Of a DNA stretch of 18,617 nucleotides, positions 15,053 through 18,617 are shown one piece after another. The translations under genes and the position numbers were made by a program. The stretch is taken from the NCBI GenBank assembly GCA_963591145.1, contig CAVARE010000041.1:1-18617 (forward strand), given 5' to 3'. Position 1 is the stretch's first letter, and each line of letters starts with the position of its first letter. The DNA is from RGIG5612 sp963591145. GTDB lineage: Bacteria > Bacillota > Clostridia > Lachnospirales > Lachnospiraceae. Under the pieces are notes generated by a model. It did not search any database and was not told the DNA's origin. It worked only from the letters and a program-made list of their open reading frames with translations.

Positions 15053-15925
15053 ATGAACATTTCTGAAGAAAATATGAATATAAATACTCGTGAACACACC
15101 AGTGGCATTGCCAGCAGACGCGAACCGTCCAGCCAGCCACCTGCAGCTGGCAGGCGCGAACCGTCCAGAGGCCGCAGGAGTTATGTACATCCTGTGATCG
15201 ACATTCACAGCCATATTCTGCCTAAGATGGATGACGGCAGCTCTTCATCTGCCATGTCCATAGAGATGCTCACTAGGGCCGCCCGTCAAGGCGTGACTCA
15301 TATGGTCGCAACACCGCATTTCTATCCTCAGCAGAACAGCCCCACACAGTTTCTATCAAGGCGTGCCAAATGCCGCGCCAGACTGGAGGCTGCAATAGAT
15401 GAAGCATATTCGGCCCGCTCACTGCCGGCGGATGTTACCCTTCCCAAATTATTCTTTGGTGCGGAGGTTGCATTCTTCCCGGGGATCAGTAACATCGAAG
15501 ATCTCGACAGACTCTGTATCCTCGGCACCGATGTCATGCTTCTTGAGATGCCATTTTGTGCATGGAGCTCACGCACCCTCGACGAAGTCGAGAATATCTC
15601 AAGACGCGGCATCTCGATCATCATCGCACATCTCGAGAGATTCTATAGATATCAGACAGACAAGCATATCATCCCGGCGTTAACGGATATGCCTGTTACT
15701 ATCCAGGCAAATGCAGAAGGCCTGCTATCCTGGACTAAACGGCGCAGGATTCTTAAAATGTTTGACGATGGCACTGCTCAACTCCTGGGCTCAGACTGCC
15801 ATAATCTCGATAGCCGCCGCCCGAATCTGGGCGATGGACGCGCGGTTCTGAAGCAGAAATTAGGATCTGAGATACTGGAAGATATAGACAGGACTGCAGC
15901 GGCTCTGCTTAAGATTAAGTATTAA
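15053..15925 (+). CDS. CpsB/YwqE-type PHP-domain protein-tyrosine phosphatase
   Basis: The 290-residue cytoplasmic protein is a polymerase-and-histidinol-phosphatase (PHP) fold enzyme of the CpsB/CapC/YwqE group. These remove phosphate from tyrosine kinases and other phosphotyrosine proteins in capsule systems. Metal ligands are in place: IDIHSHILPKMDDG (49-62), ATPHFYP (86-92, His89), GAEVAF (136-141), IAHLERF (191-197) and GSDCHN (246-251). The first 45 residues are an extra, probably disordered segment with two RREPS copies and an RGRR stretch; usual members begin almost at the IDIHSH motif. AGGA lies 8 nt before the ATG. No tyrosine kinase (CpsD/YwqD type) or Wzz-type adaptor is next to it, which is unusual. 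Its divergent neighbour is the Tyr-rich-tail deacetylase and the next gene is the GH18 protein. Confidence 0.9.
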   Translation: MNISEENMNINTREHTSGIASRREPSSQPPAAGRREPSRGRRSYVHPVIDIHSHILPKMDDGSSSSAMSIEMLTRAARQGVTHMVATPHFYPQQNSPTQFLSRRAKCRARLEAAIDEAYSARSLPADVTLPKLFFGAEVAFFPGISNIEDLDRLCILGTDVMLLEMPFCAWSSRTLDEVENISRRGISIIIAHLERFYRYQTDKHIIPALTDMPVTIQANAEGLLSWTKRRRILKMFDDGTAQLLGSDCHNLDSRRPNLGDGRAVLKQKLGSEILEDIDRTAAALLKIKY

Positions 15926-16030
15926 ACCGATGTACCTCTAACGCTGATATGAGGCAGTTCTAACGCTGTCATGGACCAGCTTTGATGTGCCTCTGAGCCG
16001 ACTCTGTTCCGCCATATGCAGCTCAGCGCA

Positions 16031-16059
16031 TTGTATTTGCAGGCTGCAAATGCTATAAT
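16031..16059 (+). promoter_or_regulatory. Promoter of the GH18 gene with a palindrome in the spacer
   Basis: A perfect extended -10 (TGC-TATAAT, 16051-16059) has a poor -35 (TTGTAT, 16031-16036) at 17 bp. The spacer is filled by the inverted repeat ATTTGCAG-G-CTGCAAAT (16035-16051), a likely operator. The leader would be about 30 nt. Confidence 0.65.
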
Positions 16060-16097
16060 GTCTTATATTTTTGCTTACCGAGGGGGATTTAAAACCT

Positions 16098-17915
16098 ATG
16101 GCACGTAGACGAAGAAGAAAAAGATCAGCCGGGCTGGGATATTTCATCATACTGTTTCTTATACTTATTTTTTTCGCAGCCGCAGCTGTATTTGTTTCCA
16201 AGAGATTTGCACCTTCTAAGACACTGGCGGATCTGGAGGATTATTATAATCTAAGCGAATATACGACGTCAGGCAGGGCTGCAGCCGGAAGCAACGAGCT
16301 GGCCATTGTCATTGAGGATCAGATTCTCAACAGCGACGACGCTACCGAGTTCCGGGCTGTGAAAACTGATGACGGCAATGTATATATATCACTTGCAACC
16401 GCCCAGGAATTTATCGACAGCCGTTTCTATGCGGACGAAAATGAAGGATATGTAATTCTCACTACCGCAACTGATTCGGTGATTTCTGCCATCGGCAGCA
16501 GCGTTTATACCGAGAATGGTGAAGATCACGATGCCGGATACGAAGTCGCAAAATACATTGGGGCTGTCGTATATCTGAATATGAACTTCATTGCGGATCA
16601 TTCGACCGTAAAATATACCGTTTTAAGCGACCCTGGCAGGCTCTTCATCCAGCAGGAATCTCAGACATATGACTATTGTACGGCAACTGCCATGACTCGA
16701 ATCCGTATGTATGCCGATAAGAAATCGTCCATAATCGCTGACGTTGAGAAGGACAGCAAGCTGAAGGTGATCAGTCAGACGGACGGCTGGTATAAGGTTC
16801 TCGACAATGCCGGTCATATCGGTTATGTCCAGAGCAATTTCATGAGTGATATCGCATCGGAGACGATCACGTCGGACTATACCGATCCTGAGTATACTCA
16901 CATAACTCTTGACGGTGACATCAACATGGTTTGGCACGGCATCTATTATTACGATTCCAACTATTACATCGAAGATTATATATATGATATGACAGGGGTA
17001 AATGTGCTGGCACCTACATGGTTTTTATTTGCCGACACAGAAGGGACCATCACATCATATGCTAATCAGGAATATGTTGATTACGCTCATGAGCATGGCT
17101 GGAATGTATGGGCTGTGCTGGAGGATCTCGATGGCGAGTCCAGCGTTGACATCGTCACATATACATCGAAGCGCCAGTCGGTTATCTCCCAAATCATAAA
17201 TGAATGCCTGACATATGGCATCGATGGAATCAATGTGGACCTTGAGCAGATAACCACCGATGAGGGCGATGACTTCATCCAGTTTATAAGAGAATTATCG
17301 GTGGAATGCCGCAAGAATAATCTGATTCTGTCGGTTGACGATTACGCACCATACAGCTATAACTCATACCGTCATACCGATGAACAGAGCAGGGTTGCTG
17401 ACTATGTAGCTATCATGACCTATGATGATTACGTCGGCACCGGTACCGCAGGTCCGAACTCGAGCCTCTCATTTGTCGAGGAGGTGCTCGACCTGTGCAA
17501 GACAACTGTTGACATGGACAGACTGATCGTAGGTCTTCCATTCTACTCAAGAGTCTGGTACGTATATACTGATGGCACCATTAACAGCGAGACTATGGAC
17601 ATGAGCGGCGTTGAATCTCTTGCAGCCAACTATGGTCTCACCTTCGAATGGCAGGAGGCAAATGGATACGACTACGTTGAGTATGATTACAATGGCGGCA
17701 CTGCTAAGCTGTGGTATGAAAATGCCAAATCTCTTCAGGCTAAGATGCAGCTGATCAATCAGTATGGTGTAGCCGGAGTGGCAGGATGGCGTCTCGGTCA
17801 GGAGACTTCTGACGTATGGGCTGTGATGTCTACGATTAATGACACCACTGTCGCAACCGAAGAGGAAACAACCACTGCCGCAGAGAGTGAAGATGCTGCA
17901 AATACTGACGGCTGA
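16098..17915 (+). CDS. Membrane-anchored SH3 / GH18 glycosidase
   Basis: This 605-residue outward-facing enzyme has a very basic N-terminus (MARRRRRKR) and one membrane segment (about 14-34). Residues about 65-190 look like a copper-amine-oxidase-N-type domain. An SH3-type domain (about 195-249) includes RMYADKKSSIIADV and GWYKV. The GH18 barrel is at about 265-575, with the catalytic strand DGINVDLEQ (376-384) giving Asp381 and Glu383, then VAIMTYDDY (437-445) and VAGWRLGQE (561-569). GH18 proteins of this layout (YaaH/YdhD-like) cut GlcNAc-containing polymers, often peptidoglycan or spore cortex. The C-terminus is a Thr/Glu/Ala tail. I start at ATG 16098, 12 nt after GAGGGGG; an upstream in-frame TTG (16071) overlaps nothing useful. 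A promoter lies just upstream and a terminator just downstream, so it is a single-gene unit. Confidence 0.92.
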   Translation: MARRRRRKRSAGLGYFIILFLILIFFAAAAVFVSKRFAPSKTLADLEDYYNLSEYTTSGRAAAGSNELAIVIEDQILNSDDATEFRAVKTDDGNVYISLATAQEFIDSRFYADENEGYVILTTATDSVISAIGSSVYTENGEDHDAGYEVAKYIGAVVYLNMNFIADHSTVKYTVLSDPGRLFIQQESQTYDYCTATAMTRIRMYADKKSSIIADVEKDSKLKVISQTDGWYKVLDNAGHIGYVQSNFMSDIASETITSDYTDPEYTHITLDGDINMVWHGIYYYDSNYYIEDYIYDMTGVNVLAPTWFLFADTEGTITSYANQEYVDYAHEHGWNVWAVLEDLDGESSVDIVTYTSKRQSVISQIINECLTYGIDGINVDLEQITTDEGDDFIQFIRELSVECRKNNLILSVDDYAPYSYNSYRHTDEQSRVADYVAIMTYDDYVGTGTAGPNSSLSFVEEVLDLCKTTVDMDRLIVGLPFYSRVWYVYTDGTINSETMDMSGVESLAANYGLTFEWQEANGYDYVEYDYNGGTAKLWYENAKSLQAKMQLINQYGVAGVAGWRLGQETSDVWAVMSTINDTTVATEEETTTAAESEDAANTDG

Positions 17916-17940
17916 CTTTCAATTTCATGATAGTTGCGAG

Positions 17941-17978
17941 ATAGGATTGCATGAGCACATAGTGCCAGGCAATCCTAT
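17941..17978 (+). terminator. Intrinsic terminator after the GH18 gene
   Basis: Perfect 10-bp arms (ATAGGATTGC and its complement) with an 18-nt loop are followed by TTTATGT. It lies 25 nt after the GH18 stop. Confidence 0.7.
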
Positions 17979-18035
17979 TTTATGTAATAACGTTGTGGTC
18001 AAAAAGTATTTTCAAATGACACATAAGGTATCAAC

Positions 18036-18542
18036 ATGAAGAAATTAACTACTGAAGAAAAATATATGAAGGAAGCCTTGAAGCAAGCGAGAAAGGCCAT
18101 GGCTATAGGGGAGGTGCCCATCGGCTGTGTGATCGTATACCAGGATAAGATCATCGGCCGCGGATATAACAGGCGCATGACGGACAAGACAGCGCTGTCG
18201 CATGCAGAGATAACAGCCATCAGAAAGGCTAATAAGGTTATAGGCGACTGGAGGCTGGATGATTGTAAGATGTATGTTACTCTGGAGCCATGCCAGATGT
18301 GTGCCGGTGCCATAGTTCAGTCAAGAATCTCCGATGTATATATCGGAGCCATGAACCCTAAGGCTGGCTGCGCCGGCAGTATCCTGGATCTGCTGCATGT
18401 AGATCAGTTCAATCATCAGTGTCATGTGGAGAGCGGAATATTGCAGGAAGAATGCTCCCAGCTGCTTAAGTCATTCTTCAGAGAATTAAGGACAGGTTCG
18501 CTGTCGAAATCGAAGCTGCACTCCGACGAACCTGCCAGCTAA
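18036..18542 (+). CDS. tadA: tRNA adenosine(34) deaminase
   Basis: This 168-residue zinc deaminase converts A34 to inosine in the anticodon of tRNA-Arg (ACG), which is essential in most bacteria. The cytidine-deaminase-fold signature is complete: H56-A-E58 (SHAEITAI) gives a zinc ligand and the proton-shuttling glutamate, and EPCQMCAGA gives the other ligands C86 and C89. VPIGCVIV (27-34) and the C-terminal CxxLLKSFFRELR helix are typical. The last 15 residues are an unmatched Ser/Lys tail. ATAAGG lies 8 nt before the ATG. In Firmicutes tadA is often followed by the signal recognition particle RNA and dnaX, but the window ends too soon to tell. Confidence 0.96.
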   Translation: MKKLTTEEKYMKEALKQARKAMAIGEVPIGCVIVYQDKIIGRGYNRRMTDKTALSHAEITAIRKANKVIGDWRLDDCKMYVTLEPCQMCAGAIVQSRISDVYIGAMNPKAGCAGSILDLLHVDQFNHQCHVESGILQEECSQLLKSFFRELRTGSLSKSKLHSDEPAS

Positions 18543-18617
18543 TGCTAAGGCACTTACCTTCTAAGTAAACGTCTCATAGCTGGTACCCTATGCGGCGCCA
18601 TGTTCAGATGAGATAAT
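18543..18617 (+). other. Unassigned 75 bp after tadA
   Basis: A small hairpin (ACTTA 18552-18556 with TAAGT 18562-18566) is visible without a T-tract. No part of an SRP RNA can be identified with confidence. Confidence 0.3.

Noticed and set aside
16071..16097. TTG start giving nine more residues on the GH18 protein
   Set aside because: That stretch contains the GAGGGGG ribosome binding site for ATG 16098, and the expected transcript starts only a few bases before it.
18543..18617. Start of an SRP RNA after tadA
   Set aside because: Expected from gene order in Firmicutes, but the conserved SRP sequence is not seen before the window ends.

Overview
The window looks like chromosomal DNA from a Gram-positive, low-to-moderate GC Clostridia bacterium, most likely a Lachnospiraceae-type gut or oral anaerobe. 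This rests on strong purine-rich ribosome binding sites, a Gram-positive surface protein with cell-wall-binding repeats, Firmicutes-type LrgAB, a GT2-GtrA fusion, CapA and CpsB/YwqE-type proteins and tadA. It is an inference from gene content, not a species call.

Layout. Positions 1-1297 (minus) hold a secreted surface protein that runs off the left edge, with its promoter and a structured leader (about 1298-1533). Positions 1804-2328 hold a broken IS256-family transposase with a strong nested hairpin behind it. Positions 2562-3694 (plus) are lrgA-lrgB behind a clear promoter with two inverted repeats. From 3847 to 14567 almost everything reads on the minus strand. In transcription order these are a membrane PIG-L/LmbE-type deacetylase, a GT2-GtrA membrane glycosyltransferase and a CapA-type protein. 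A 111-bp inverted repeat follows, then a small unknown gene and thrS from one promoter. After a terminator come a secreted tannase-like esterase and an HD-domain hydrolase. From 15053 rightwards genes read on the plus strand: a CpsB/YwqE-type PHP tyrosine phosphatase, a membrane-anchored SH3-GH18 glycosidase and tadA.

How it fits together. The block 9530-17915 looks like an envelope-glycan module. It has a lipid-linked sugar transferase with a GtrA domain, a candidate amino-sugar deacetylase facing outwards, a CapA protein facing outwards, a capsule-type tyrosine phosphatase in the cytoplasm and an outward-facing glycosidase. Its unusual property is that several members carry long, predicted disordered, arginine-rich segments on the cytoplasmic side. 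These are a 144-residue Tyr/Arg/Gly/Ser tail on the deacetylase, an octapeptide-repeat Arg/Ser/Pro/Asp tail on CapA, and an Arg/Pro/Ser extension on the phosphatase. The deacetylase tail has 12 tyrosines in Gly/Ser-Tyr contexts and lies divergently next to a tyrosine phosphatase gene. A tail-based scaffold, possibly under tyrosine phosphorylation, is the best candidate here for something undescribed. It remains a hypothesis.

Other points of note are a ThrRS without a complete TGS domain or a visible T-box, a tannase-like hydrolase split by a roughly 100-residue linker, and several palindromes placed on promoters.
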